Source of the DNA: an uncultured Bacteroidia bacterium
GTDB lineage: Bacteria; Bacteroidota; Bacteroidia; Bacteroidales; ML635J-15
DNA: 64,000 bases
Assembly: GCA_902800045.1 (NCBI GenBank)
Contig: CADCCZ010000003.1
Coordinates: forward strand, 124,001 to 188,000
Direction of reading: 5' to 3'
Program-made: the position numbers and the translations under genes
The notes under the pieces: model-generated
Databases searched by the model: none
Told to the model about the DNA's origin: nothing
What the model saw: only the letters and a program-made list of their open reading frames with translations
Shown: one piece after another, positions 51,142 to 60,698 of the stretch
Position numbering within the stretch: the stretch's first letter is position 1
Layout of the letters: every line of letters begins with the position of its first letter

Positions 51142-52683
51142 ATGCGGGAAAAGGTTCATTCTACAATATACCTAATCGGACTATTGACAATGGCATTCTT
51201 CATGCCATTGTCAATATTTGTCACAAACGCAGCCATGCTGATGATTGCGACAAACTGGATTGTGGAATGTAACTTTGCCGAAAAATGGAAACGCATAAAG
51301 GAAAACATCGGCATTCTGATATTCTGCACACTATATATCGTTCATCTGATATGGCTTGCCAACACCTCCGACTTTAGCTATGCAATGAACGACCTGCGGA
51401 TTAAACTGCCACTACTTGCATTGCCTGTGATTTTCGGCACTTCGAAACCATTATCGACAAAAAAACTACATATTGTACTTGTAACATTCGTAGCTGGTGT
51501 ATTTGTAGCATCGCTGATGGGAATCGTTGCAAAGATTTTCGCAGAGAACAATGAATTTAGGTCATTATCACTGTTTATCAGCAACATACGAATGTCGCTC
51601 ATGCTTTGCATGTCGTTTTTCATTATTGCATACTTCATTGTAAAGAAGATATTTTTCACCGGATTTACAAAATGGATAGCAGTGCTTGTAGCTATATGGA
51701 TGCTTGCATTTATGTCGATAATACAATCGATTACAGGCTTCGCATGCTTCTTCATAGGGCTAACGACAATTCTTGTAGTTATTGCTGTTAAAACAAACAA
51801 CAAGTTACATCGTATTTTCTGCATTGCGTTTGCTGTTCTAATTCCCACTGTAATAACTAGCTATATTGCATACTCGGTACATAAATTCTACACTCCGACT
51901 TGCGAAAATATTCAACTGGAGACCACTGCCGCAGGAAATCCATACGACACAGTAGTATCTGACGGCACAATAGAAAACGGCAATCTAATATGGCTCAACA
52001 TATCAAAGACAGAACTCACCCAAGCATGGGCACAACGTAGCAAAATACACATCGACAGCCTCGACAACAAAGGTCAGTTCATTTACCCCACGCTCGTTCG
52101 TTACCTTACATCGCTAGGTCTGACCAAGGATGCCGAAGGTGTATCGAAACTTTCAGACAACGATGTGAAAAATATAGAAAACGGTGAGACCAACTACATG
52201 TTTGCCAATCGGAGCGGTCTTGCATGCAGAATATATGTAATATTATGGGAATTGGACGTATATAGGAAAACCGGCGACTGCAACGGACATTCGGCCGTAC
52301 AACGCATCGAATTTCTGAAATACGGAGGCAAACTCGCGTCTCGCAATCTACTGACAGGCACTGGAACAGGCGATGTAAACGAAGAATTCCAAAAACTTTA
52401 CGAAGAAGAAAATAGCAGTCTGCGTCCCGAATACAGGCACAGAGCTCACAACCAGTTCCTTACATTCATGATTTCGTTTGGAATATTTGGTTTCATTATA
52501 TGCCTTATCGCCTGGTTCGTACCAGCATTCTACAAATGGGACACCAACAAGTTCCTGTTTGGAATCTTCTTCCTCATCGCCACAATATCGATGTTCTCAG
52601 ACGATACACTTGAAACCACTACGGGAACTGTTTTTGTGGCATTCTTCTTCTCGCTGCTTAAATGGACAACCGACAGAAAATAA
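51142..52683 (+). CDS. O-antigen ligase/polymerase-like membrane protein
   Basis: 513 aa. About ten or more membrane helices with one large external loop (~250-430) between them, as in Wzy/WaaL (RfaL) family proteins. The conserved His after the loop is in YRHRAHNQFLTFMISFGIFG. Expected to join polysaccharide repeat units or attach O-antigen to lipid A core at the periplasmic face of the inner membrane. No glycan gene cluster surrounds it. It starts 23 bp after the DUF5723 gene. Confidence 0.78.
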   Translation: MREKVHSTIYLIGLLTMAFFMPLSIFVTNAAMLMIATNWIVECNFAEKWKRIKENIGILIFCTLYIVHLIWLANTSDFSYAMNDLRIKLPLLALPVIFGTSKPLSTKKLHIVLVTFVAGVFVASLMGIVAKIFAENNEFRSLSLFISNIRMSLMLCMSFFIIAYFIVKKIFFTGFTKWIAVLVAIWMLAFMSIIQSITGFACFFIGLTTILVVIAVKTNNKLHRIFCIAFAVLIPTVITSYIAYSVHKFYTPTCENIQLETTAAGNPYDTVVSDGTIENGNLIWLNISKTELTQAWAQRSKIHIDSLDNKGQFIYPTLVRYLTSLGLTKDAEGVSKLSDNDVKNIENGETNYMFANRSGLACRIYVILWELDVYRKTGDCNGHSAVQRIEFLKYGGKLASRNLLTGTGTGDVNEEFQKLYEEENSSLRPEYRHRAHNQFLTFMISFGIFGFIICLIAWFVPAFYKWDTNKFLFGIFFLIATISMFSDDTLETTTGTVFVAFFFSLLKWTTDRK

Positions 52684-52695
52684 AACGTACATAAT

Positions 52696-53163
52696 ATGGG
52701 AAATCAAGAGTTCATGCGCAAAGCAATTGAAATGTCGCTCAAGAGTATCGACAACGGAGGCGGCCCGTTCGGCGCTGTCATTGTAAAAGACGGTGAAATC
52801 ATAGCTGCGGCCTCCAATTCGGTAACCATCGACAACGACCCCACCGCCCACGCCGAAGTAAACGCAATACGCATGGCATGCAAAAAACTTGGCACTTTCG
52901 ACCTTTCGGGTTGCGAAATATACGCATCGTGCGAACCTTGCCCGATGTGCCTCGCATCAATATACTGGGCAAGAATCGACAAGCTATACTACGCCAACAC
53001 CAAACAGGATGCCGAAAAAATCGGATTCAGCGACAACTTCATCTACGAAGAGTTCGCCAAGCCCGAAAATATGCGAAGCATAAAGACAACAGCCATGCTC
53101 CGAAACGAAGCTATCAAAGCCTTCGAAAAATGGGAAGAGAAAGACGACAAGACGGAGTATTAG
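52696..53163 (+). CDS. guaD: Guanine deaminase-like nucleoside/nucleobase deaminase
   Basis: 155 aa. Zinc cytidine-deaminase fold: His52 and catalytic Glu54 (TAHAEVNAI), Cys82 and Cys85 (SCEPCPMCLASIYWARI). Length and motif positions match the B. subtilis guanine deaminase (156 aa), and the C-terminal segment KTTAMLRNEAIKAFEKWEEK also fits that subfamily rather than TadA. It converts guanine to xanthine. It starts 12 bp after the O-antigen ligase-like gene. Confidence 0.85.
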   Translation: MGNQEFMRKAIEMSLKSIDNGGGPFGAVIVKDGEIIAAASNSVTIDNDPTAHAEVNAIRMACKKLGTFDLSGCEIYASCEPCPMCLASIYWARIDKLYYANTKQDAEKIGFSDNFIYEEFAKPENMRSIKTTAMLRNEAIKAFEKWEEKDDKTEY

Positions 53164-53175
53164 AGAAAGGGAGGC

Positions 53176-53236
53176 GGAAGTTCAACGTTCAAAAGTTCAA
53201 CGTTCAAGGCTTTTAGTCTGTTAGACTGTCAGCCTT
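53176..53236. repeat. Short tandem and dispersed repeats
   Basis: AGTTCAACGTTCAA appears twice in tandem (about 53178-53206), followed by TTAGTCTGTTAGACTGTCAG, which shares GTTAGACTGT with 34511-34542. Noncoding. The rest of the spacer to 53363 is AT-rich without other features. Confidence 0.5.
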
Positions 53237-53363
53237 TTAGCCCTATTTTGCATCTTGTCAGCAAGCCGGAAATTTAGAAAAAAGAAACTTTTCAAATCTT
53301 CGGAACAAAAAACCATATATTAAAAATAATCTTACTAACTTGCATAGTTAAATTGTACCTTAT

Positions 53364-55712
53364 TTGGGCAAGATTGCGCACATATTATTAACTTTGGTTA
53401 TCAGTACTTTATGCTTCTGTACTACCTCGACAGCACAGACTGTAGGTCTCGTGCTCAGTGGCGGCGGTGCGAAAGGTTATGCCCATATTGGTGTAATAAA
53501 GGCACTCGAAGAACACGGAATTCCCATCGACTACATCACAGGCACATCGATGGGCGCCATAGTTGGTGGACTTTACGCCGCTGGGTATTCACCCGACGAG
53601 ATGATAAAAATTTTCGACGGGCAAAAATTCAGAAACTACTATAAAGGAAAGTTTCCTCCACAATACATCGACTATTTCAAGCTCGAACAACCAGACGGGA
53701 CTTTACTCAGGGTTGACCTTAGACGCAAAAGCAAGAAAATAGCGCTTGCGTTGCCAACAAACATCATTGCAACACAGCCAATGGATCTCGGACTTATCGA
53801 GCTTTTTGCACCAAGTTCGGCAAAGGCCGAAAACAACTTCGACAATCTTTTTGTGCCATTCCGGTGCATTGCCTCCGACGTATACAGAAATCGAGAAAAG
53901 GTATTCGACTCAGGCGACCTCGGCACTGCAATCAGAGCCTCCATGACCTTCCCAATGCTGTTCAAACCTGTCGAAATGGACAGTACGCTGTACTTCGACG
54001 GTGGAATATACAACAACTTCCCTATAGAAACCATGCAGGAAACATTCAACCCAGATATTATAATTGGTGTGTATGTATCATCTGCAGCGAAACCAGACTC
54101 GCCCGATCCCGACGACCTTTTCGCACAGATTGAAAGTCTCGTAATGGGCGAACAAAAAGGAGAAACCGTCGACAGTGACAAGGGTATCATACTGAGATAC
54201 AAGTTCAAAGATGTCGGTGTTATGGATTTCCAAAAGCTTGAACACGTTTCGAACATTGGATACGAACACTGCAACGAAGTGATCGACAGCATACTTAAAT
54301 TGGTAAAACGTCGAAAAGACCCTGCCGAAATAGAAAGCGAACGCAAAAAATACCGCGACAGCCTTCCCGAATTGATTTTCGACAACATTTCAATAGAGGG
54401 AAGAATAAAACCTGCTGAAAAGGAATATGTCGAGAAGTCTCTAAATATCAAGCGCATAAAGAAACATAAAGGCAATTCGGACTTGGACATCAACGATATA
54501 GAGTCGAATTACTACAGACTTATATCCGACTATCAAATCGAACTTGCTACACCAAAAGCGGTATACGACACTTCGAAAAACAAATTTGGACTTAACCTAA
54601 AAATAAAAAAGGATAACAGAATTACATTTGGTCTTGGAGCATCGGTTTCGAGCGGTTCGTCTAGCATGGTATCGGCAAGCGCTTCGTACAAGATGCTGGG
54701 AAAAGTATCGGGAGTTGTAAGAAGCAATTTCTATTTTGGCAAATTTTACGCCTCGTTATTCGTTGGCGGACGAATCGACATACCAACATACCAGCCGTTT
54801 GCAATAGAACTATCCGGCACTCTTAACAGGTACGACTTCTTCAAGGGAAGTTCAAGAGTACTATCTATGTCATATCAGCCACCATACATCATCGACTACG
54901 AGAACAATATACGCCTCGACGCAATAACACCTATCACAAGGCATTCGGTTGCAAAACTCGGATTTTCCACAGGAGAACAAAAATATTCGTACTTCCAAAT
55001 ATCATCATACCAATCGTCCGATACGGCCGACATTACCAGCCTAAAATATGCTTCTGTTCACGCATCATACATTTACAATACTCTCAACTACACGATGTAC
55101 CCGACTGCAGGTCGCAATTTTGTAGTAGACATAAGACATGCCACCGAAAACGAGTTGAACAAGCCTGGTTCGACAACCGACCAAACAGACATTTACAGAA
55201 TGCGGCACAAATGGTTCCAAGTAAACCTAATTGCCGACAATTATTCACACATAGCCAAGTACCTTACCATAGGGACATTCGCTCAAGTGTTTATAAGCAA
55301 CCGACCTCTGCTAAGAAACTACTCGTCGAGTGTACTTAACGCACCTGCATTCACTCCTGTAATGAATTCGAAGACTCTGCTACTAACCAACTACAGAGCC
55401 AACAATTTCTTTGCCATCGGTGTAAAGCCAATAATTACCATCACCGACAGGTTCAACATAAGGTCGGAAGTGTACTTCTACATGCCGTTCCAAAAGATTA
55501 TCAAGGAGGAACTTACTACTAACATTTACACTCCATTATATTCCGAAAAGTTCACCTACTATTACCTTATGGCCTCGACAGCACTCATTTACAACACACG
55601 TTTTGGACCGTTAGGACTTAGTGTAAACTATATGGACGACAACAATGTAAAATGGTATTTCATGTTCCACCTTGGATTTATGCTATTCAACAAAAAGGGA
55701 CTTGACTACTAA
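53364..55712 (+). CDS. Patatin-like phospholipase with outer-membrane beta-barrel (PlpD-like)
   Basis: 782 aa. The start is TTG at 53364: an in-frame stop lies 15 bp upstream, no ATG is available, and the signal peptide (HILLTLVISTLCFCTTSTAQ) begins immediately. Patatin domain: oxyanion motif GGGAKG (33-38), nucleophile Ser62 in GTSMG, and Asp212 in the FDGGIYNNFP dyad. A POTRA-like segment (~345-420) and a C-terminal Omp85-type 16-strand barrel (~430-782) follow. A type Vd-like lipase that may release or display its phospholipase domain. Confidence 0.9.
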   Translation: MGKIAHILLTLVISTLCFCTTSTAQTVGLVLSGGGAKGYAHIGVIKALEEHGIPIDYITGTSMGAIVGGLYAAGYSPDEMIKIFDGQKFRNYYKGKFPPQYIDYFKLEQPDGTLLRVDLRRKSKKIALALPTNIIATQPMDLGLIELFAPSSAKAENNFDNLFVPFRCIASDVYRNREKVFDSGDLGTAIRASMTFPMLFKPVEMDSTLYFDGGIYNNFPIETMQETFNPDIIIGVYVSSAAKPDSPDPDDLFAQIESLVMGEQKGETVDSDKGIILRYKFKDVGVMDFQKLEHVSNIGYEHCNEVIDSILKLVKRRKDPAEIESERKKYRDSLPELIFDNISIEGRIKPAEKEYVEKSLNIKRIKKHKGNSDLDINDIESNYYRLISDYQIELATPKAVYDTSKNKFGLNLKIKKDNRITFGLGASVSSGSSSMVSASASYKMLGKVSGVVRSNFYFGKFYASLFVGGRIDIPTYQPFAIELSGTLNRYDFFKGSSRVLSMSYQPPYIIDYENNIRLDAITPITRHSVAKLGFSTGEQKYSYFQISSYQSSDTADITSLKYASVHASYIYNTLNYTMYPTAGRNFVVDIRHATENELNKPGSTTDQTDIYRMRHKWFQVNLIADNYSHIAKYLTIGTFAQVFISNRPLLRNYSSSVLNAPAFTPVMNSKTLLLTNYRANNFFAIGVKPIITITDRFNIRSEVYFYMPFQKIIKEELTTNIYTPLYSEKFTYYYLMASTALIYNTRFGPLGLSVNYMDDNNVKWYFMFHLGFMLFNKKGLDY

Positions 55713-55807
55713 ACGGACAATTGCTTTAAATGGTCATGCTGATAACTGTTAAGAACATGAATAAACAATTAAATGCCTAGATTGAGACATAATAGATTTT
55801 AGAAACC

Positions 55808-56254
55808 ATGACAAAGATTAGAGTAACAAAAATATTTGAATTTGATACTGCACATGCACTACACAACTACGACGGGTTATGCAGCAACATACATGGACAC
55901 ACGTACAAGCTTCATGTTACCGTGATAGGTGAACCAATATCCGACCCTAGTTCGCCAAAATACGGAATGGTTGTCGACTTTGGCGTATTGAAAAACAAAA
56001 TAAAGGAAAACTTAGTCGACAAATTCGACCATAGCCTTATTGTCAGTCGCGACGAAAGCGGTAACTTTACGAATGGAAGCCCGATTTTCCGCAGAATACA
56101 TGTGGTTGATTTTCAACCTACAGCCGAAAACATTGTCGCTCATTTCGCCGAACTGATAAAGCCCCTACTACCCGACGGCGTAGAACTTTTCAGCCTGCGA
56201 CTCTACGAAACATCCACGTCGTTTGCCGAATGGTATGCCTCCGACAATTGCTGA
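55808..56254 (+). CDS. queD: 6-carboxytetrahydropterin synthase (QueD/PTPS family)
   Basis: 148 aa. Zinc ligands His16, His29 and His31; catalytic Cys25 in the C-x3-HGH pattern (CSNIHGHTYKLHV) that marks QueD rather than PTPS III. VVDFGVLKNKIKE and the terminal substrate-binding Glu in RLYETSTSFAEW are also present. Queuosine pathway: converts dihydroneopterin triphosphate to 6-carboxytetrahydropterin. No other que gene is nearby. Confidence 0.9.
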   Translation: MTKIRVTKIFEFDTAHALHNYDGLCSNIHGHTYKLHVTVIGEPISDPSSPKYGMVVDFGVLKNKIKENLVDKFDHSLIVSRDESGNFTNGSPIFRRIHVVDFQPTAENIVAHFAELIKPLLPDGVELFSLRLYETSTSFAEWYASDNC

Positions 56255-56260
56255 TACGGA

Positions 56261-56719
56261 CTATCGTATCCTGTCAATCGACCTGATAAGGGCTTCGTCC
56301 TTGGCAATACCTCTGATAGCCAACGCGATGAATATCGCTGCGACTATCGGCAGTACAACAAGAATACTCGTCGAATAGTTGGTTGCAAACTTCTCGGATG
56401 CCTGATACAGGAAGAAAAATGCAAGTCCCGAACACCCAAGCGCCAGAATTGCATTGAATATAGAAATACGAATCTGTAAAACCCTGTGGCGATACATGAA
56501 TATAGTTACAATCAAAAGCAATACAACAAACGAAAGCAATATGAGCAAGGGCAAAGTAGAATAGTGCTCTTCTCCGAAATCGACACCATAAAGCCCCATA
56601 GGCACATCGGTAATACCAGCTTCTGTCTGCTGCTCAAGGCTTCCAAATGGAACAAAATAAAATACTGACATGCATATTAATGCAAGCAGCAAGAATAATG
56701 TTTGAATTCTCTGAATCAT
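56261..56719 (-). CDS. DUF4293 family membrane protein
   Basis: 152 aa from the ATG at 56719 (MIQRIQTLFLLLALICMSVF). Four membrane helices (about 5-25, 60-80, 90-110 and 123-143) with an external loop after the first helix. The MIQRIQT opening is typical of the Bacteroidetes DUF4293 family. Function unknown. It converges with queD, 6 bp apart. Confidence 0.85.
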   Translation of the reverse strand: MIQRIQTLFLLLALICMSVFYFVPFGSLEQQTEAGITDVPMGLYGVDFGEEHYSTLPLLILLSFVVLLLIVTIFMYRHRVLQIRISIFNAILALGCSGLAFFFLYQASEKFATNYSTSILVVLPIVAAIFIALAIRGIAKDEALIRSIDRIR

Positions 56720-56802
56720 AAATAAAACTTTTCGCAAAAGTAACTTTTATTTCCTTACAAAACCCACAGTTCCATAATCTTTACGAAAAAAAGAAAAATT
56801 TA

Positions 56803-56833
56803 TTTGTCCGCATAAAAAAAAGTATTACCTTTG
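56803..56833 (+). promoter_or_regulatory. Promoter of tRNA-Pro
   Basis: TTTG (56803-56806), 19 bp, TACCTTTG (56826-56833) then C: an exact consensus Bacteroidetes promoter with ideal spacing. The tRNA begins 12 bp later. Confidence 0.8.
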
Positions 56834-56845
56834 CACTCGCTTTTG

Positions 56846-56920
56846 CGGGGTGTAGCGCAGTCCGGTTAGCGCACCTGCTTTGGGAGCAGGGGGTCGCCAG
56901 TTCGAATCTGGCCACCCCGA
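56846..56920 (+). tRNA. tRNA-Pro (anticodon TGG)
   Basis: Cloverleaf: acceptor CGGGGTG/CACCCCG with discriminator A, D arm GCGC...GCGC, anticodon arm CCTGC-TTTGGGA-GCAGG (anticodon TGG), T arm GCCAG-TTCGAAT-CTGGC. The 3' CCA is not encoded. Flanked by a consensus promoter and a strong terminator. Confidence 0.97.
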
Positions 56921-56930
56921 CAAAACAAGA

Positions 56931-56955
56931 AAGCCTTCATACGAAGGCTTTTTTT
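56931..56955 (+). terminator. Terminator after tRNA-Pro
   Basis: Stem AAGCCTTC-ATAC-GAAGGCTT followed by TTTTT. Confidence 0.9.
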
Positions 56956-57006
56956 ATTTTTCTACATTGCGACAAACACAAAGTCGCTACATATATTAAG
57001 TCTTGA

Positions 57007-57966
57007 TTAATCAGCTTTAGTCAACTCAAACAAACCTTTATCGAGAATATTGCGTATTCCGTCCTCGAGCTTTACAAGCGGTCTACCTAGGACTTTCAAC
57101 ATATCGGAATTGTCGGGGCAACGGCGCTTCATGTCGCCTTCGGGCAGCGGCGGCAAATAAACAATCTTCGACTTCGAGCCAGTTATACCTATTATTATAT
57201 TAGCCAACTCCAGCACCGATGTCTCGCGCGAATTACCAATGTTAACCACATCGTTTATAAACAAGTCGTTATATGCAATCTTTACTGTTGCTTCGATATT
57301 ATCGTCAATATAGCAAAAAGTACGGCTCTGTGAACCATCGCCATAAATTGAAATGTCGTCGCCACGAAGCGCCATGTTGATAAACTTGCTTATGACAAAA
57401 TCCTTGCTCTGCTTGGGTCCATACGTGTTGAAGAATCTGAATATTGTATAATCCAGACCATACTCCTTGTGATACGACCTCAGGAAAACCTCGCCGGCAT
57501 TCTTCACAACTGCGTATGGAACACGCGAGTTAAGTGGCGTATTGTGGGCATTCTGTGGAAACTCCACAGGATCGCCATACACTTCGGACGATGATGCATA
57601 GAAAACTCGCTTCACACCTCTTTCCTTGCTTATCTTGCAAACATTCTCGATTCCGCGCAAATCCTCGAGCACACGTATCGGATGCATCTGGGTTCGATTT
57701 ACACCGACAACCGCAGCATAGTGGAAAACATAGTCCACAGCATAAGTCATCATAACCTCAAGGACAGTTCTATAGTCGTTTACATCGCCCTCGACAAAAT
57801 ATAGATTGCTCTTGGCTGGAGGCAACTTACGAATATCACCAGTTGAAAGGTTGTCTAAGACAACAACAAGGTTTGAAGTATCCTCTGAAAGTCGCTCAGC
57901 AAGAGCACTAGCAATGAATCCCGCACCGCCAGTTACCAATATACGCCTCTCATATTTCTGCTTCAT
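57007..57966 (-). CDS. NAD-dependent sugar-nucleotide epimerase/dehydratase (extended SDR)
   Basis: 319 aa from the ATG at 57966 (MKQKYERRILVTGGAGFIAS), which starts 4 bp after the RND stop. ATGs at 57981 and 57990 overlapping that stop are alternatives. Rossmann motif TGGAGFIA, active-site Ser in YASSSEVYGD, YxxxK-type catalytic pair in PYAVVKNAGE, and the FRFFNTYGPKQ substrate loop. Resembles UDP-glucose 4-epimerase or UDP-xylose synthase-like enzymes. Substrate not determinable. Confidence 0.85.
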   Translation of the reverse strand: MKQKYERRILVTGGAGFIASALAERLSEDTSNLVVVLDNLSTGDIRKLPPAKSNLYFVEGDVNDYRTVLEVMMTYAVDYVFHYAAVVGVNRTQMHPIRVLEDLRGIENVCKISKERGVKRVFYASSSEVYGDPVEFPQNAHNTPLNSRVPYAVVKNAGEVFLRSYHKEYGLDYTIFRFFNTYGPKQSKDFVISKFINMALRGDDISIYGDGSQSRTFCYIDDNIEATVKIAYNDLFINDVVNIGNSRETSVLELANIIIGITGSKSKIVYLPPLPEGDMKRRCPDNSDMLKVLGRPLVKLEDGIRNILDKGLFELTKAD

Positions 57967-57970
57967 CCGC

Positions 57971-60400
57971 TTATTTTTCATACAAGTCATCCTCCCCTTC
58001 CATCTTTAATTCATCAAGATCTATCTCGTCCTCCTCGTTATATATCTGCAAGAACTGTTCGCCAAACACCTTCTTGTTGAAATGATGTTCGAGCGTCATA
58101 AGCAGCGAGGGCAACAGGATTATATTGGAAAACATTGCTACAAACAATGCCGTCGAAACCAGTATTCCCATCGACTGAGCACCTCCCCAGTCGGAAATTA
58201 TAAACATTCCGAAACCTAAAACCAGAATGATCGATGTATATATCATGCTCATACCTGTTTCCGACAGTGCATTTCTAACAGAAACGCCTATGTTTCCGTC
58301 GGAATGTTTCAATTCCTGGCTGTATTTTGCAAGGTAATGTATCGTATCGTCGACCGAAATACCAAACGCTATGCTGAACACCAATACTGTAGATGGCTTT
58401 ATCGGAATGCCAAAGTAGCCCATAATGCCGGCGGTAACAATCATTGGTATAAGATTAGGTATTAGCGAAAGCAATGTCACCTTGATAGACCTGAACATTA
58501 CGAACAGGAACAAGGCTATCACAAGCACTGCAAGCGCAAGGCTTATAAACAGATTCTTGGTCAGATAAGTTGTTCCCGTATAGTTCATTATGGAGTTACC
58601 CGTTATAATCGTCTCGTACCTGTCGGCAGGGAACACATCGTCGATGTCCTTTTTAAGCAAAGGCAGAAGTGCTTCGATACGGTTGCAACCCACATCCTTG
58701 ATATTCATGCTAACACGTGTAGCCGTACGAGTGCTGTCGATGAACGACTTTTCGAGACCAGCACCATTCATATCGGGCATTCGCTTGATAATTGTCGAAT
58801 ATGTATCGGGCGAAGGCGGCAGTTCGTAGCTGTTACCGGCCTTTAGCGACTGGTAAAGGAACTTCACTGCGTCGGCAATCGACACCGACCTCGAAAGTTC
58901 CGGATATTTTGCCAGCCTGTGCTGCAATGAGTCGAGTCGCTCAATCTGATCGACATAGTCGAGGTCGTTGCGCAAGGTATCCTTCGAAATTACAACTATC
59001 TCGATAGGTGAAACTCCGCCGAAATTATCTTCGAGGAACCTGGTATCGACACACAAGCGGCTATCGTCGGGAATATCGTCGAGAATATATCCGGCGCGGT
59101 CGATAAGGAAAAGACCTGCAAGCATTACCACTGCCAAAGTTACAAAAACGACATATACTCGTGGACGTTTGTATGTTACTATATTCTCGATCTTAGCCAC
59201 AATGCCAGTAATAACCTTGTTGTCGATGTGCTTTGTTGCCTTTACTGAAGGCGGCTTGCTGAGGCTGAAGAAAATAGGTATTATCTGCAACGACAGCAGG
59301 AACACCGTCATTATGCCCAGCGATGCCACAACGCCGAATTCGATAAGCAGGCTGTTGGACGTGATGATAAACGTTGCAAAACCGCAAGCCGTTGTAAGGT
59401 TGGTTACAAACGATGCATTTCCAATTTTACATATCGTGCGGTGCAATGCCATTACCTTACGTCCGTGCAACTTGTACTCGGCATGGTACTTGTTGAACAT
59501 ATATATAATGTTCGGGATGCCTATTACTATCAGCAGCGGCGGAATCATCGACGTAAGGATGGTGACCTGGTATCCAAGCAGCACCATATAGCCGAACACC
59601 CATCCGAGACTGAGCGCCACCACAATGAGCGAAGCAAAAATAATCTTGAACGAGCGGAAGAATATATACAATATTATTACGCATACTAGCACTGCAAGCA
59701 GCGTAAATATCAGAAGTTCCTTCTTTATAAGGTTGGTTATTTCGGTACGTATGTAGGGGTGTCCCGATATGTGAACATCAACGCCTGCATCTTCGGAATA
59801 CTTGAATACGATGTCCTCGATTTCGGCCACTGACTTCTGACGCTGCGAACTATTGAGGATTTCGGGATCGAGAGTTATTGTAAAGAGGAAAACGTTGGTA
59901 TCGTTGCTATAAAGCAGATTGGTATAGAAAGGCAAACCGAAGAACACGTTGCTGGCGCTATCGAGCTCTGCCTGCGACGATATCGACTCGTCGAATATTT
60001 TCACAGGCTGATATGCACGACGTTTTCCGCCCTTGCCATCGTCAACGGTAGCCATCTGCAGGTTTATCGCCTCGAGCGCACAGAAAGTAAGGCGCACGTC
60101 CTTATGCGACTTTATCTTCTTGTCGAGCTGCCTGAATTTCTCGAAATGCGAATAGTCGGTAAGCAACTTGCTATCGTTTATGCCGACAGCAATGGCATTG
60201 GCCTCGTCGCCAAACAACTCTTTAAACTTTTTGTTCTGCAGATATACTTCATCGTCCTCCGAAAGCATACGGGCATATCCGTAATCCATACGAACATGCA
60301 AAGCCTCATAGCCCAAGAATAGCGTTACCAGCGCTATGGCGGCTATAAGGTAATACTTCCGCCTCAATATCAACCTTGCGATCTTCTGCCACATATCCAA
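57971..60400 (-). CDS. RND-superfamily (MMPL/patched-like) membrane transporter
   Basis: 809 aa. Twelve predicted membrane helices in the 1+5 / 1+5 RND plan, with two large periplasmic loops (~30-215 and ~425-605). GVVASLGIMTVFLLSLQIIP lies in the first sterol-sensing-like bundle; FSIAFGISVDDTIHYLAKYS carries the conserved charged residues of the second. The acidic tail is IDLDELKMEGEDDLYEK. MMPL-type exporters of lipids or hydrophobic molecules are the nearest class. It precedes the epimerase and probably shares its transcript. Confidence 0.85.
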   Translation of the reverse strand: MDMWQKIARLILRRKYYLIAAIALVTLFLGYEALHVRMDYGYARMLSEDDEVYLQNKKFKELFGDEANAIAVGINDSKLLTDYSHFEKFRQLDKKIKSHKDVRLTFCALEAINLQMATVDDGKGGKRRAYQPVKIFDESISSQAELDSASNVFFGLPFYTNLLYSNDTNVFLFTITLDPEILNSSQRQKSVAEIEDIVFKYSEDAGVDVHISGHPYIRTEITNLIKKELLIFTLLAVLVCVIILYIFFRSFKIIFASLIVVALSLGWVFGYMVLLGYQVTILTSMIPPLLIVIGIPNIIYMFNKYHAEYKLHGRKVMALHRTICKIGNASFVTNLTTACGFATFIITSNSLLIEFGVVASLGIMTVFLLSLQIIPIFFSLSKPPSVKATKHIDNKVITGIVAKIENIVTYKRPRVYVVFVTLAVVMLAGLFLIDRAGYILDDIPDDSRLCVDTRFLEDNFGGVSPIEIVVISKDTLRNDLDYVDQIERLDSLQHRLAKYPELSRSVSIADAVKFLYQSLKAGNSYELPPSPDTYSTIIKRMPDMNGAGLEKSFIDSTRTATRVSMNIKDVGCNRIEALLPLLKKDIDDVFPADRYETIITGNSIMNYTGTTYLTKNLFISLALAVLVIALFLFVMFRSIKVTLLSLIPNLIPMIVTAGIMGYFGIPIKPSTVLVFSIAFGISVDDTIHYLAKYSQELKHSDGNIGVSVRNALSETGMSMIYTSIILVLGFGMFIISDWGGAQSMGILVSTALFVAMFSNIILLPSLLMTLEHHFNKKVFGEQFLQIYNEEDEIDLDELKMEGEDDLYEK

Positions 60401-60669
60401 TTAGTTTCTAAAATTCGCAAAGATAAACATTTATAACAACTCTTTTCGTTTTATATACAAAAATACTTGCATTTTTTTACAAAATGCAACTCCATAACCA
60501 TATAGGCATCGTAATCATTTAATTCACAATGCACAGACGAAGAATACGACACAAAGCATTGTGTCGCTGCGATTGTAACATTTGAACATTTTATTCTTCA
60601 AACATATCTACCTTTAGCCATACGAAGTTAAATTTTCAAATTTTCAAATCATCAAATTCTTATTTTTCT

Positions 60670-60678
60670 TACTTTTGC
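60670..60678 (+). promoter_or_regulatory. -7 element of leuS
   Basis: TACTTTTGC, exact consensus, 20 bp before the ATG at 60699. No convincing -33. The upstream spacer (60401-60660) holds an ACACAAAGCATTGTGT palindrome at about 60550 and ATTTTCAAATTTTCAAATCA simple repeats, and no gene. Confidence 0.5.
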
Positions 60679-60698
60679 ATCTTCAAAATTTATAAAAG

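Noticed and set aside
52696-53163. tRNA adenosine deaminase TadA
   Set aside because: Zinc-ligand positions (His52, Cys82, Cys85) and the C-terminal helix match guanine deaminase; no TadA-specific features were seen.
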